From Deltaproteobacteria bacterium (GTDB lineage: Bacteria; Myxococcota_A; Polyangia; Polyangiales; Polyangiaceae), in contig QJWJ01000200.1 of assembly GCA_003235365.1 (NCBI GenBank), forward strand, positions 1 through 58,979: DNA of 58,979 bases. Reading direction: 5' to 3'. Both the position numbers and the translations under genes were made by a program. Below the pieces are notes generated by a model that made no database searches, was not told where the DNA came from, and saw only the letters and a list, made by a program, of their open reading frames with translations. This document shows positions 17,598 to 26,017 of the stretch, piece after piece. Position 1 is the first letter of the stretch; each line of letters starts with the position of its first letter.

Positions 17598-18551
17598 CTA
17601 CTGGCAGCGCGAGTCGTTGTTGATCTGCATGTCCAGCATTGCATCGTCGAAGTTGAAGCCGCAGTTGCCGCCGGCGTTGTCCGCCCAGGTGTTGCAGACC
17701 AGGTCGAACTCTGGTGCAACCATCGAGTGGCAGCTGATGCAGGTTTGACCCATCGACGTCTGGATCTCCGTCGTACCGCGCTCGGAGATTGTCGTCGTCG
17801 TGCCGTTCACCTGCAGGAGAAAGAACTCCCAGTCGCCCGTTTCAGGTGAGAATCCCTCGCGCCGTTTCACCATCGCCTCGGTCGGAAGGTGTTGCAGAAC
17901 GGTTCCCACGGGGTACTCGCCACCACTGGCGCTGTTGGCCACCTCGAGCGCCTCGGGCAGATGACCCAAGAGGTTGTTGATCCGAAATCCTGAGACCTTG
18001 TCCCACTCGGCAATGCAACCGAAGTCGTCGCCGGTCATGTCGATGTCTTCGTCGCCGGAAGGGCCATTGCCGCCCGTGCCCATCCCGCCCGCGCCGCCGG
18101 TTGCACTGGGGCCCATCCCGCCCGCGCTGCCGGTTGCACCGGGGCCCATCCCGCCGGCGCCGCCCGCTGCAGCGTCAGGCCCCATGCCGCTCGCCCCACC
18201 GGCGGCGTTCTGCCCCGTCGGTCCGGCCCCAGTTGGACCCGCTGCGGTATTGCCGGTCGCCGTGGGGGTGCCACTGGTGCTGGCTGTTGGTCCAGTCGTG
18301 GGGCCCGACGTCGAAGTGGTCGCGATCGATGCCGTCGTGGCGGGTGGAGCGACCGTCGGTGTCGACGTCGTTGCCGGAGGCCCGGAGCTGGTCGTCGTGC
18401 CTGCGGGCGTGGTGGATTGTGTGGGCGTGGTGGTCAGAGCGCCGTCGTTGCCGCCTTCGTCGCTGGCGCAAGCTGCGACGGCAAGTGCGGTACCCGCGAG
18501 TACCGCGGAGAACTGGTGGCCCAAGGAGAACGTCGACCCAAAGCGTTTCAT
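17598..18551 (-). CDS. Cytochrome P460-like lipoprotein
   Basis: 317 residues from ATG 18551; an ATG six codons upstream is also in frame. The signal peptide has lipobox AVAAC (Cys28), then a long Thr/Pro/Ser linker and a Gly/Met-rich repeat linker (about 110-165). The C-terminal domain of about 140 residues has a canonical CISCH haem motif at 271-275, preceded by FSPETGDWEFFLLQVNG and ERGTTEIQTSMG. That order resembles the cytochrome P460 fold, where the haem motif lies near the C-terminus. I judge it a weak P460 match. It is divergent from the PEBP lipoprotein gene and shares its linker style. It likely acts in periplasmic electron transfer or redox chemistry. Confidence 0.68.
   Translation of the reverse strand: MKRFGSTFSLGHQFSAVLAGTALAVAACASDEGGNDGALTTTPTQSTTPAGTTTSSGPPATTSTPTVAPPATTASIATTSTSGPTTGPTASTSGTPTATGNTAAGPTGAGPTGQNAAGGASGMGPDAAAGGAGGMGPGATGSAGGMGPSATGGAGGMGTGGNGPSGDEDIDMTGDDFGCIAEWDKVSGFRINNLLGHLPEALEVANSASGGEYPVGTVLQHLPTEAMVKRREGFSPETGDWEFFLLQVNGTTTTISERGTTEIQTSMGQTCISCHSMVAPEFDLVCNTWADNAGGNCGFNFDDAMLDMQINNDSRCQ
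18079..18178. repeat. 33-bp tandem repeat in lipoprotein linker
   Basis: Copies start at 18079, 18112 and 18145 with a 33-base period, followed by a degenerate fourth. On the minus strand they encode 11-residue units of the GGMGPxATGxA type in the P460-like lipoprotein. Copy number is likely to vary between strains. Confidence 0.75.
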
Positions 18552-19022
18552 CGCGCCGATTACTGCCACACATCGTGGGGGCCGTGAAGTTCTCGCTGTC
18601 CCGTTTCAGCCGCTGCTGGGATTCGCCACGTTGGGGCGCGCAGCGCGGGAACGCACTACAGCAAGATTCGCGAGGTTCCGAAACGACCGGACCTGCGGCC
18701 CTGGCGCCCGTGCCGGCTCACTTCGAATGTGCGACGACCGTCGCCCAAGTAATGCCCCACCGCGCTGAGTCCATGGCGTTCGTCGTCTCTCCAGTTCTCG
18801 TCCTCGGCAGCACGAGACGACTCCCTGCGGCCCGGACCAATGCAGCAGTCGTAAATTGATCTGGTGTCGCTCGCCGAATGGTCTGTGGCGTCATTTTCGG
18901 TGTCATGTCTTCCACACCGCTGACATCCTACTTGTTCCTACCCCTCCGTCGTCTGCCTGGTCCGCCCCGGCACTGGTTTGGATCCGCTCACGTGCGGCGC
19001 AATTCTCTTGGAGCTAACAGCC
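18552..19022. other. Divergent promoter region
   Basis: 471 bases between two divergent lipoprotein genes. The stretch 18850-18960 looks A/T-richer than its neighbours, as expected for promoters. No repeat or gene was recognised. Confidence 0.5.
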
Positions 19023-20000
19023 ATGTCACTTCGCTCAACCCCTCTGTTACTCGCCGTAGCGGGAACCATCGTCATCGCAGCCGCTTGCGGAGACGAAGGC
19101 TCCGACGGTGATTCGTCTGCCGTCACCACGCCGACCGGTTCGGACAGCACACCGACCACGCCGGTTACCGGTTCGACCTCGTCGCCCACGGCGAGCCCGA
19201 CGCCGAGTCCCACGCCTGGGCCGAGTGCTCCGGTGTCGACGGGAACCGTCAGCCCGGGACCGACTCCGACCACACCCGCGACCAGCCCCACGACCTCGGG
19301 CGGCACGGCGCCTGGCCCGACTGGGCCTGTCGGGCCGACCGCCGCCGGCGGTTCGACTCCCGGTCCCGACAGCACCGCGCCCGCGGCCGGTGGTGCGGGA
19401 GGTGAAGGGCCTTCGGGCGCTGGCGGTGAATCTTCCGCGGGAGGCAGTAGTGCTACCGGGGGCGCTGGCGGTATGTCCAGTGGTCCCGTTGGCGGGTTCG
19501 TGTTCACGAGCGCGGAGTTCATGGACGGCATGGACCTTCCCGAGGACTATACCTGCGCGTCGCCCGAGGGATTCAGCGGTGCGCACTCACCGTCGTTCAC
19601 TTGGTCCGGCGCACCGGCGGAGACCCAGAGCTTCGCGATGATCATGATCGACAAGACCCTCGTCGACGACGGCGTGTCGACCGGTTACCACTCGGCGCTG
19701 TGGGACTTGCCGGCCACGGTGACGAGCTTGCCGACCCAGTCGCCGATGGATCTCAAGAGTATGGTCGAAGCTGAGGGCGGAAAGGTCATCAACAACGGCT
19801 ACCTCGGGCCTTGTCCGGGTCTGGCCAATCCCCCGCCACCACCGCCGCACACCTACGTCTTCATGTTGTATGCGATGCCGGAAGCGACCACTGCAGGGGT
19901 GGGCCAGATGCTTTCGGCGGATTTCGTCACGACGTTCGAAGACGCTGCTTTGGCCAAGGTCGAATTGAGCTGTACGTCGTCCGCCATGGGCGGCTTCTGA
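19023..20000 (+). CDS. PEBP-fold (YbhB/YbcL-like) lipoprotein
   Basis: 325 residues from ATG 19023, preceded by GGAG with a nine-base spacer. The lipobox IAAAC (Cys22) is followed by a Thr/Pro/Gly linker to about residue 160. The C-terminal domain reads as a phosphatidylethanolamine-binding-protein fold: FVFTSAEFMDGMDLPEDYTC, then SPSFTWSGAPAETQSFAMIM, DKTLVDDG, HSALWDLPAT, GYLGPCPG and HTYVFMLYAMPEA. The GYLGPCPG loop followed by HTY matches the ligand-site region of bacterial Raf-kinase-inhibitor-like proteins. Bacterial PEBP proteins are periplasmic or lipoproteins of mostly unknown ligand. An MFS gene fragment abuts its 3' end on the other strand. Confidence 0.85.
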   Translation: MSLRSTPLLLAVAGTIVIAAACGDEGSDGDSSAVTTPTGSDSTPTTPVTGSTSSPTASPTPSPTPGPSAPVSTGTVSPGPTPTTPATSPTTSGGTAPGPTGPVGPTAAGGSTPGPDSTAPAAGGAGGEGPSGAGGESSAGGSSATGGAGGMSSGPVGGFVFTSAEFMDGMDLPEDYTCASPEGFSGAHSPSFTWSGAPAETQSFAMIMIDKTLVDDGVSTGYHSALWDLPATVTSLPTQSPMDLKSMVEAEGGKVINNGYLGPCPGLANPPPPPPHTYVFMLYAMPEATTAGVGQMLSADFVTTFEDAALAKVELSCTSSAMGGF

Positions 20001-20016
20001 GCGGGCCGATCGGGGG

Positions 20017-20181
20017 CAGCCCTCGGTCCGACAAACCGCCGAGTATGGGGCCGGCGATCCGCTGGCACACCGCGTAACTCGGTACCAGCAAGGCCGCCAC
20101 GAACGCGGACGCACCAACGCTTTCGGCGCACAACGGCAATAGAGGAAAGACGATGGTCAGTCCCGGCACGTCGACGAGCAG
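20017..20181 (-). pseudogene. Remnant of an MFS transporter N-terminus
   Basis: The minus strand encodes about 55 residues that read as the first two helices of a major-facilitator transporter: VDVPGLTIVFPLLPL, then ESVGASAFVAALLVPSYAVC, then a motif-A-like IAGPILGGLSDR. The sequence then loses the GRRP continuation and runs into the 3' end of the PEBP gene. No rest of the transporter is present in the window. It is probably a deletion remnant; a small real peptide is less likely. Confidence 0.55.
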
Positions 20182-20380
20182 CGGTGTCCGTTGCGGTCGG
20201 GCGCGCACCGAAGGCGCCAATCAAACGAACGAGTCGTTCATTGCACGTGCTGTGCCGTCAGGGTGGGGCATGGCCGCACGACAGCGTGTGCCAAGACCGG
20301 TACTGGAAGATCGCCACACGGCGTTAGCTCAGTGCACGCCTGGTCATCTGACGGATCGTGTGCTGGGTCGACCGGGTTGG

Positions 20381-20785
20381 TCAAGCACCCTTGGCCATGG
20401 ATGCCAGCAGCCCGCGCAATCCGCTGATCAGCGCCGGCATGTCTGGCGGCTTGAGGACCCAGGCGCGGATCCCCAAGCGCCGGCCTTCGTCGCGTCGGGC
20501 GTGGGAGCCATCCGACGTCAGTGCGACGATCGGCGTGTTCCTGTATGCGGGCAGCTCTCGCAAGCGCTGGACGAAGACGAGACCGTCCATTGCGGGCATG
20601 TGTATGTCCGTCAGCACGAGATCGAACGACTGCTCGCGAGCGCGCCACAAGGCTTCGGAGCCGTCCGACGCTTCAACGACTTGCATGCCCGCGGCCTCGA
20701 GTTTCGGACGGATTTGCCTCCGTGTGGTCGCCGAATCATCCACGATCAGTATCTTCGCCGAGTTTGACAACGTCTTCTCCCTCAT
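20381..20785 (-). CDS. CheY-like single-domain response regulator
   Basis: 134 residues. A complete receiver domain: acidic pair Asp16-Asp17 (ILIVDDSATT), phospho-acceptor Asp60 (LVLTDIHMPAMDG), Thr90 (IVALTSDG) and Lys112 (VLKPPD). No output domain. Its ATG overlaps the stop of the upstream REC-CheX-like gene (ATGA at 20785-20782), so the two are translationally coupled and likely work together. No histidine kinase, CheA, MCP or flagellar gene is nearby, so the input is unknown. A role in chemosensory signalling, such as gliding or type IV pilus control, is plausible. Confidence 0.93.
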   Translation of the reverse strand: MREKTLSNSAKILIVDDSATTRRQIRPKLEAAGMQVVEASDGSEALWRAREQSFDLVLTDIHMPAMDGLVFVQRLRELPAYRNTPIVALTSDGSHARRDEGRRLGIRAWVLKPPDMPALISGLRGLLASMAKGA

Positions 20786-21699
20786 AACAATACGAACTCA
20801 CCGGCCGCCGCGTAGGAGTCGGGGATCCCCAGCGATGTGGGTGCGGGAACCAGGCCGTCCAGAAACAATTCCACGAGCACACTGCCCGATGGGCTCTCGA
20901 ATTCCATCACCAATGCCGGGTGCGCTTGCGCCGCACGCAGTTCCGACTTGCCCGTGAGGAAGAGCGAAACCCCGAAGTTGAACGAGAGGCCTCGAGCTTC
21001 GAACATCTCGTGAAAGCGACCGATCGCGCGATTGGCGACTTCGCCGAGCATGTCCATCAGGGTGTCCTGATTGACGGGGCCGTGTTGCGGAAACAGGTTC
21101 TCGTGTAGCCGCTCGGCGGTGCCACGAGTGCAGCCGACTGCGAGGTAGCCGGAGATCTTGGCTCCAGAAAACGGCAAGAGCGCGGTCAAATCCGCTACGG
21201 CGCCGTTGGTTGCACGTAGATACGCTTGCCCAGAGACGACGTGGTTCTGAAACCCTGCCAGGGCTTCTTCGATCGAAAACGACAACGTCGACAGGATGTG
21301 CCCTGGGTAGCAGTACTCGAGTAACGCCTCTCCCACGAGCGCCTGAAGCCGGGGTGCGTCGACGGCGCCGTCGACTTTCCACTCGCGGTTGGCGGTGCGG
21401 GCGACACAGCCGTCCGGTCCGACGAGCACGACTGGCAGATTGGGATGAACCTCGCGGGTAATCTCCACGAGTCGTTGTCGATCACTCTCTCCATTGTCGT
21501 TCACCACGACCAGTGCCAGTTTGTGGAACCGCCGCATGAAGTCCAGCGCGGCGTTTTTTCCGGGCACGCGCGCGACGCGAAACTCGAGCTTCTTCAGATC
21601 ACTGGCGAGCACGGAGAGCATCCCGGAGGGGTCGTCCACCAGAAGCACGTACTTCTTGATGCGCATCTCCGCATCAGATCGAGGATCTACCGTCGACAT
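20782..21699 (-). CDS. REC domain fused to CheX-like phosphatase domain
   Basis: 305 residues from ATG 21699. The N-terminal ~120 residues form a receiver-like domain with VLLVDDPSGM, but it looks degenerate: the phospho-acceptor strand reads LALVVVNDNG and the usual KP lysine is absent. Residues about 130-300 resemble CheX/CheC: ISGYLAVGCTRGTAERL, then DMLGEVANRAIGRFHEMFEA with the Glu-X2-Asn catalytic signature, then LSFNFGVSLFLTG and a final strand pair. CheX-type proteins dephosphorylate CheY-P, and the coupled downstream gene encodes a CheY-like protein. The inferred job is to reset that regulator, perhaps gated by its own receiver domain. Confidence 0.75.
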   Translation of the reverse strand: MSTVDPRSDAEMRIKKYVLLVDDPSGMLSVLASDLKKLEFRVARVPGKNAALDFMRRFHKLALVVVNDNGESDRQRLVEITREVHPNLPVVLVGPDGCVARTANREWKVDGAVDAPRLQALVGEALLEYCYPGHILSTLSFSIEEALAGFQNHVVSGQAYLRATNGAVADLTALLPFSGAKISGYLAVGCTRGTAERLHENLFPQHGPVNQDTLMDMLGEVANRAIGRFHEMFEARGLSFNFGVSLFLTGKSELRAAQAHPALVMEFESPSGSVLVELFLDGLVPAPTSLGIPDSYAAAGEFVLL

Positions 21700-22181
21700 T
21701 GAATCATCGGGGTGAGCGACAATAGGAACCTCCCAACGCTGACCCAAAGCGTGAGTGGGCGCAAATGTGGATCGACGGGCAGCCTGGACCGGCAACCACA
21801 TCGCCGCATGGCTCGCGGTGGTCAGTGAGGTGCCATCGTAAAGCGTCGGTCCAACAGCCTCCGCGCACGCGACGCGAGGCCGCGTCGCGCCGAGCAACGC
21901 CGTCGAGAAACGGCTCGAGGACTTCCGATCGCGGCGTCGTGCTGGCGCTCTTGGGCGGTTCCAGTGTCGGCGTTCGAACTTGCGGCGCGGTGCCCCTGAA
22001 GCGCTCGGTGCGGGCCAACACGAGACGGTGCTCGGCTTCGCTTCGGCGAGGCGGTCGCAGCTGCGCGCCCGATGCTGGACGTCGTGATTGTCCGATTCCG
22101 AGCCTCCCGGCGCCGCCGCGTGAGGCACACGTGGGGGTTCGCGGTGCGAGAACCGCGGCGGATCGGAACGTCGCGGGTTTC
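21700..22181. other. Region upstream of the CheX-like gene
   Basis: 482 bases between the start of the REC-CheX-like gene and the 3' end of the peroxidase gene. The CheX-like frame is open to 22128 but this part is Arg/Ser-rich and unlike protein. A weak hairpin CGCGGT/ACCGCG near 22140 could end the peroxidase transcript. Confidence 0.45.
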
Positions 22182-23780
22182 TCAGGTCGGATCGACGTCC
22201 CCGTCGGCGATCATGCGCAGTGCAGTCATGCTCGGGACGAAGAAGTAGTCGCCGCCGCGGGTCTCGACGAAGCGGGGGAGGTTGGCGCAGAAGAATGGCG
22301 GCGCCTTGCGATCAGGATCGCCTTCTATGACGGCGCGCCCCGCTCCCTCCGGCGAATCCGCGAGGCCGTGATTGCCAGCCAGGGGGTCCTTGTCGTTCCC
22401 CAAGCGGAAGTCGTTGCCGTAGTTGATCCATTGCTGCTGAACGAACTCGAACTGTCGGCGAATGCTGGCGCCCAGGGACATGAAGATGATGCCGTGGTTG
22501 TCCTCGTCGCGTCTTCGCCCGTCCGAGCGGCCATAGGGCAGCCCGCGGCGCAGCAAGCGTCGGCGATTGGACAGCGCATCTGGCCGCTGAAATGCCTTGT
22601 CGACGTTGAACTCCAGCCCCGAGCGCGGGTGGCTGCGTCGTACGTGTGCGCCGACGGGACAGCCTCCGCCGGCGATGTCCTTGGTGTAGTCGAAGGCGGA
22701 GAACTTCCGGTTGAGTGCCGAGAAGCGCCGTTTGGCGGCCTCGCGCTCTTCGACCGTGGTGGCGCTCGCTATGGCGGCCTTGGCGTGCTCCCATTCTGCG
22801 GCGAAGCCGTCTGCCTCGCTCTGTGTGCGGAACGTCGTGATCGGTGCGCCGTTTCGCCATCGGCCTGCCAACTTCGCCGCCAGCTCTTCGGGGCCGCCTG
22901 GGTACTGTTGACCGACGGTTTGCAGGTAGCGATCGAAACTGCCGACATTCTCGTGAAGCTTGCGATAGACCAAGAACGTCCCGTTGGCGGCGAACACGGG
23001 TGGTTGCGGGGCCTCTGGCCATTCGAAGGCTTCGTCCTGGTAACCGAGCAGGAACTCTCCGGTCTCCAACGGCTCCCAGCCGGCTTCGGTTTCGATGTCG
23101 CCACCGGTAACCTTTCCCCCGCCGACAACGTTGGAGGAATCGGTCATGATGCCTTTGAAGTACGGGTTGCTGATGCCATCGGTGTAGCCGAAGTGTTCCT
23201 TCGCGTTCGGCCTGCCCTGGTCGTCGTACAGCGCGGAGACGTCTTGAAAGGGCAGGTCGTCCGCGTCGCCGTCGCCTCGGTGTCCGCGGATCAGTACGAC
23301 CCCCGCTCCCGACTGGCGGGCAAGCCTCTGAACGACTCGTGTGGCCGTCTCCAGTTGGCTTTCGTCTGCGGCATTGATCGCGATGAACACGTGCACCTGC
23401 CCTTCACGGGTCCAGATTGGGTCCCACCGCGCTGGCGCACTCGGACCGTCGTCTCCGAGGATCCCGCTGCGCCCGCGCATGCCCATCGCGAACTCCTCGG
23501 GGAAGCTCTGTAGGGTTGCCTGGGGCAGGCCCAAGTGTTTCAGTCCATCGTAGGTGAACGCGATGTTGATCGTGTACTTCGGCGGCGCGTTGCGCGCCGC
23601 TTTGCTGCCCCACGGCGCTGACGTCGTGATGTGAGGACACAGTTCCTGCAGAAACTGCCGACCAGCCTCCCCATCGTCTATCTGGTAGAACAGGTAGCGT
23701 CCCTTCGGCAGGCCGTGTCTCGGATACGCTTTGATGACGTTACCCTGAATGTCTTGTAGATCCAGTTTGGTCTCGGTCAC
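22182..23780 (-). CDS. DyP-type haem peroxidase
   Basis: 532 residues from a GTG start preceded by AAGGGA. The DyP signature is clear: N-terminal DIQGNVIKAYPRHGLPKGRY, the distal GYTDG motif at 198-202 (catalytic Asp201), and the haem-ligand block CPVGAHVRRSHPR (374-386; His379 is the candidate proximal ligand). The later RRLLRRGLPYG supplies the conserved Arg, and GIIFMSLGASIRRQFEFVQ follows. The length fits the longer C/D-type DyP enzymes. No signal peptide or Tat motif is seen, so the enzyme appears cytoplasmic or encapsulated, although no encapsulin gene is in view. It lies downstream of two related small genes on the same strand (gaps of 65 and 76 bases), probably one operon. Confidence 0.93.
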   Translation of the reverse strand: MTETKLDLQDIQGNVIKAYPRHGLPKGRYLFYQIDDGEAGRQFLQELCPHITTSAPWGSKAARNAPPKYTINIAFTYDGLKHLGLPQATLQSFPEEFAMGMRGRSGILGDDGPSAPARWDPIWTREGQVHVFIAINAADESQLETATRVVQRLARQSGAGVVLIRGHRGDGDADDLPFQDVSALYDDQGRPNAKEHFGYTDGISNPYFKGIMTDSSNVVGGGKVTGGDIETEAGWEPLETGEFLLGYQDEAFEWPEAPQPPVFAANGTFLVYRKLHENVGSFDRYLQTVGQQYPGGPEELAAKLAGRWRNGAPITTFRTQSEADGFAAEWEHAKAAIASATTVEEREAAKRRFSALNRKFSAFDYTKDIAGGGCPVGAHVRRSHPRSGLEFNVDKAFQRPDALSNRRRLLRRGLPYGRSDGRRRDEDNHGIIFMSLGASIRRQFEFVQQQWINYGNDFRLGNDKDPLAGNHGLADSPEGAGRAVIEGDPDRKAPPFFCANLPRFVETRGGDYFFVPSMTALRMIADGDVDPT

Positions 23781-23845
23781 AGGTCAGGTCCCTTCTTGCC
23801 GTTGTCGCAAACCCCACGTGTCGACGAAGAAACGCCGAGGAGTTG

Positions 23846-24472
23846 TCAGGCGATCACCGCGCTGCCCAGCGACGACGCTCCCGGGCGCCAGCGCGGGCTG
23901 GCGTCGAACGGGCGGACTCTTTCGACGAAGCTCTGGTAGGCGATCTGAAGCTCTGCAGCGCTTTTGCCCTGGTGTTCGTACGCGAACTTGGAGAACTCTT
24001 GCTTGAGGTAGAGACCCTTCAACTGCTCGTCCAAGGGTTCGTCCGTCGAGCCCATGAAGAAGAACGTCGTCTCCACCTGACAGCGCTTGATGTACCGGAC
24101 GAACTCGTCTGCAGAGTTGACGCTCGAAAATCCGACGCAGTACTGGAAGCCACTTCGGACGAACTCTTCGGCGTGTTGCCACATTCCACGTAACCAAGTG
24201 TCGAGCTCGCCATGTAGGTTGCAGCTGAACACCAAGTACTTCGACCTCAGGTGGTCGGATTTGGCCGGCCTGCCCTCGTAAACGACGTCGTCCAGCACGA
24301 AAAACCGACACAAGTACGTATTGGGGACTCGAGCCATGGGGCTCTCTTCGTGCAACGGCACGTCGTTGAAGAAATCGCGCGTGAGCATGGCCGGCGAGGA
24401 CTCGTTGTCGCGTGGCGCGACGAGGGGGCATAGGACGGTCAATGCGTAGGCGTTCCCGCTCTTGTTGGGCAT
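23846..24472 (-). CDS. Unknown protein, peroxidase-associated, paralogue of neighbour
   Basis: 208 residues from ATG 24472 with AGGAGA upstream. It begins GNAYALTVLCPL, which mirrors GKAYAMSLITPI of the next gene upstream. It continues with YLCRFFVLDDVVY, a strand-rich core (SKYLVFSCNLHGELDTWLRG), GFQYCVGFSSVNSADEFVRY and a helical tail. The two proteins share the order: N-terminal AYA strand, R(F/W)V(I/L) strand, (F/Y)xVFSxNxxG strand, then a Y-rich helix. This recalls a ferredoxin-like alpha/beta fold seen near DyP peroxidases, but I cannot name the family. No signal peptide. It probably acts with the peroxidase encoded 65 bases downstream. Confidence 0.7.
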   Translation of the reverse strand: MPNKSGNAYALTVLCPLVAPRDNESSPAMLTRDFFNDVPLHEESPMARVPNTYLCRFFVLDDVVYEGRPAKSDHLRSKYLVFSCNLHGELDTWLRGMWQHAEEFVRSGFQYCVGFSSVNSADEFVRYIKRCQVETTFFFMGSTDEPLDEQLKGLYLKQEFSKFAYEHQGKSAAELQIAYQSFVERVRPFDASPRWRPGASSLGSAVIA

Positions 24473-24548
24473 GAGGCGCTGTCTCCTGGTGCTGTGGATT
24501 GGGGCGTCGAGCCGTTGGGTGGCGTTGCGCAAGGTGACCCGGGGGGAC

Positions 24549-25238
24549 CTAAGCGACTCGGACGGGCATCGACGCGCGTTTCTCTCGCTCTCGCGAATCT
24601 TCGTCGTTTCGGTGGATGACTGCTTCGTTCGCCAAGCTGACGATCGGCGTCGGAGCCATCTGACCCAAGTCGTGCTGAAGATCGCGCAGCAGGCTCTGGT
24701 AGTCCGCCATGAATTGCTCTGGCGTCGCCGAAGCTGTGCGACGAGTGAAGTCTCGAACCGCGTCTTTCACGCGCTTGCCGGCCTTGACGTCGTTCGATGC
24801 GGCCATTGGAGTGGCGTTGTAGTAGTGTTGAGTGAACAGCTGGTTGTGCGAGACGTAGCGATGGAATGGCTGTTCCGGGACGGACTTGGGCCAGCCCACC
24901 GTGCGCCACCACAACAGATCCAACCCCGAAGGAATGGCGGCCGAGAACGAGTCGACGTACTGCGCCCAACTGCCGTTGAAGTTGCTGAAGAACAGCATGT
25001 AGTCGTACGCGAGCTTCTCCCGCGGTTGGCTCGGGTCCAGGTGTGGAAACTGGTCTGCGCGCAGGATGACCCAGCGGGCGTAGTGGATCATCGAAAGCGT
25101 CAGCAAGCCGTCGAGCCGCTTGACCAACAACCGAGTCGGTAGGGCGCGAAAGATGAGCTTCTTTGCGATGGTCGTGAGCCTCCCGCTAATCGGCGTGATG
25201 AGGCTCATGGCGTACGCTTTACCGGCGATGTTCGACAT
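24549..25238 (-). CDS. Unknown protein, peroxidase-associated, paralogue of neighbour
   Basis: 229 residues from ATG 25238, with a strong AAGGAGA Shine-Dalgarno four bases upstream. It is the first gene of the likely peroxidase operon. Shared features with the next protein are GKAYAMSLITPI at the start, MIHYARWVILRADQFP, and YDYMLFFSNFNGSWAQYVDS. A Trp/Tyr-rich segment follows (LLWWRTVGWP, HRYVSHNQLFTQHYYNATP). The C-terminal quarter is helical and charged. I recognise no catalytic motif. The HYARWVIL plus FFSNFNG pairing looks like a dimeric alpha/beta-barrel type protein, and a role in substrate supply or peroxide handling for the DyP enzyme is only inference. Confidence 0.7.
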   Translation of the reverse strand: MSNIAGKAYAMSLITPISGRLTTIAKKLIFRALPTRLLVKRLDGLLTLSMIHYARWVILRADQFPHLDPSQPREKLAYDYMLFFSNFNGSWAQYVDSFSAAIPSGLDLLWWRTVGWPKSVPEQPFHRYVSHNQLFTQHYYNATPMAASNDVKAGKRVKDAVRDFTRRTASATPEQFMADYQSLLRDLQHDLGQMAPTPIVSLANEAVIHRNDEDSREREKRASMPVRVA

Positions 25239-26017
25239 GGGATCTCCTTTGAGTCGCGGCCGCGGTCTACCGTCGTGTCCTGAAAACAAGCCCGTAGCGA
25301 GAGCTGCCCTTCTGGTCCGAAAGGCGTCTGCATCGTTCATCCCTGACTGCCCGTGTGGGATGCTTGCGGTGAGGCGCGATGGTAACTCTCTCGGCGCACC
25401 TTCACCAACGAAAATCGATTCGAGTGTGAAGCAAGGGAGTGGACCTCTTCACGTCGCGGTGAGTCAAGTTGCCCGGCTAGATGGGTGAACACGATTGTCG
25501 GGCGGTTTTTGCGCCCCCGTTTGGTGAGGGCCGAAAAACCAGATGGCTCGTGGGTGTGTGTAGGGATAACAGCAGCGAGCTGCTCATCGGGCTTGAAGGC
25601 GCCGCGCCGCATCGCGCACTGACCGTGTGCCGGCGCATGCGTGTGCTCAGCTGGCCGCTCCTTGCTCGTCGCTGCCCGGCCGTGGGTTGGGTGAACACGA
25701 TGGGAGCGGCTCGCGTCGAAGCGCGCCGGATTGGGTCGGGCGTGGCGAAGGAGCGCAGGGGCGCCGCGTCGCTCGACCGGGAATCGACGGGCACGGGGTC
25801 CGGCCGGTGTCGAGCTGATTGTGGGGTTCCTGGGCGCGTGCAGGGTCATGCGCAGCGGTTGTGCATGGCTGTGCACACGGCGCGGTGTCGTTGCACACCG
25901 CGCTGGCGGCGGGATCGGGGGGTTCGGCTGTTTTGACGCCGATTCGAGCGCGACACGGCGCTGGCATCAGCCTTGCTTCAGCTGTGCACCGTTCCGGCCA
26001 CCCCCGAGGAGATGAGA
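25239..26017. other. Long intergenic region between divergent genes
   Basis: 779 bases. No convincing gene: open frames on both strands are Arg/His/Pro-rich. It holds the 14-mer TGGGTGAACACGAT twice (25482-25495 and 25688-25701), the palindrome TGTGCACA (25871-25878) and a 9-bp hairpin at 25881. Confidence 0.5.
25881..25904. promoter_or_regulatory. GCGCGGTGT hairpin
   Basis: GCGCGGTGT (25881-25889) and ACACCGCGC (25896-25904) form a perfect 9-bp stem with loop CGTTGC. It lies 113 bases before the small exported-protein gene, directly after the palindrome TGTGCACA. It may be a 5' UTR structure or protein-binding site. Confidence 0.35.

Noticed and set aside
21765..23513. 582-codon plus-strand open frame opposite the DyP peroxidase
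   Set aside because: It is antisense to a clear peroxidase with all motifs; long antisense frames are expected at this GC content.
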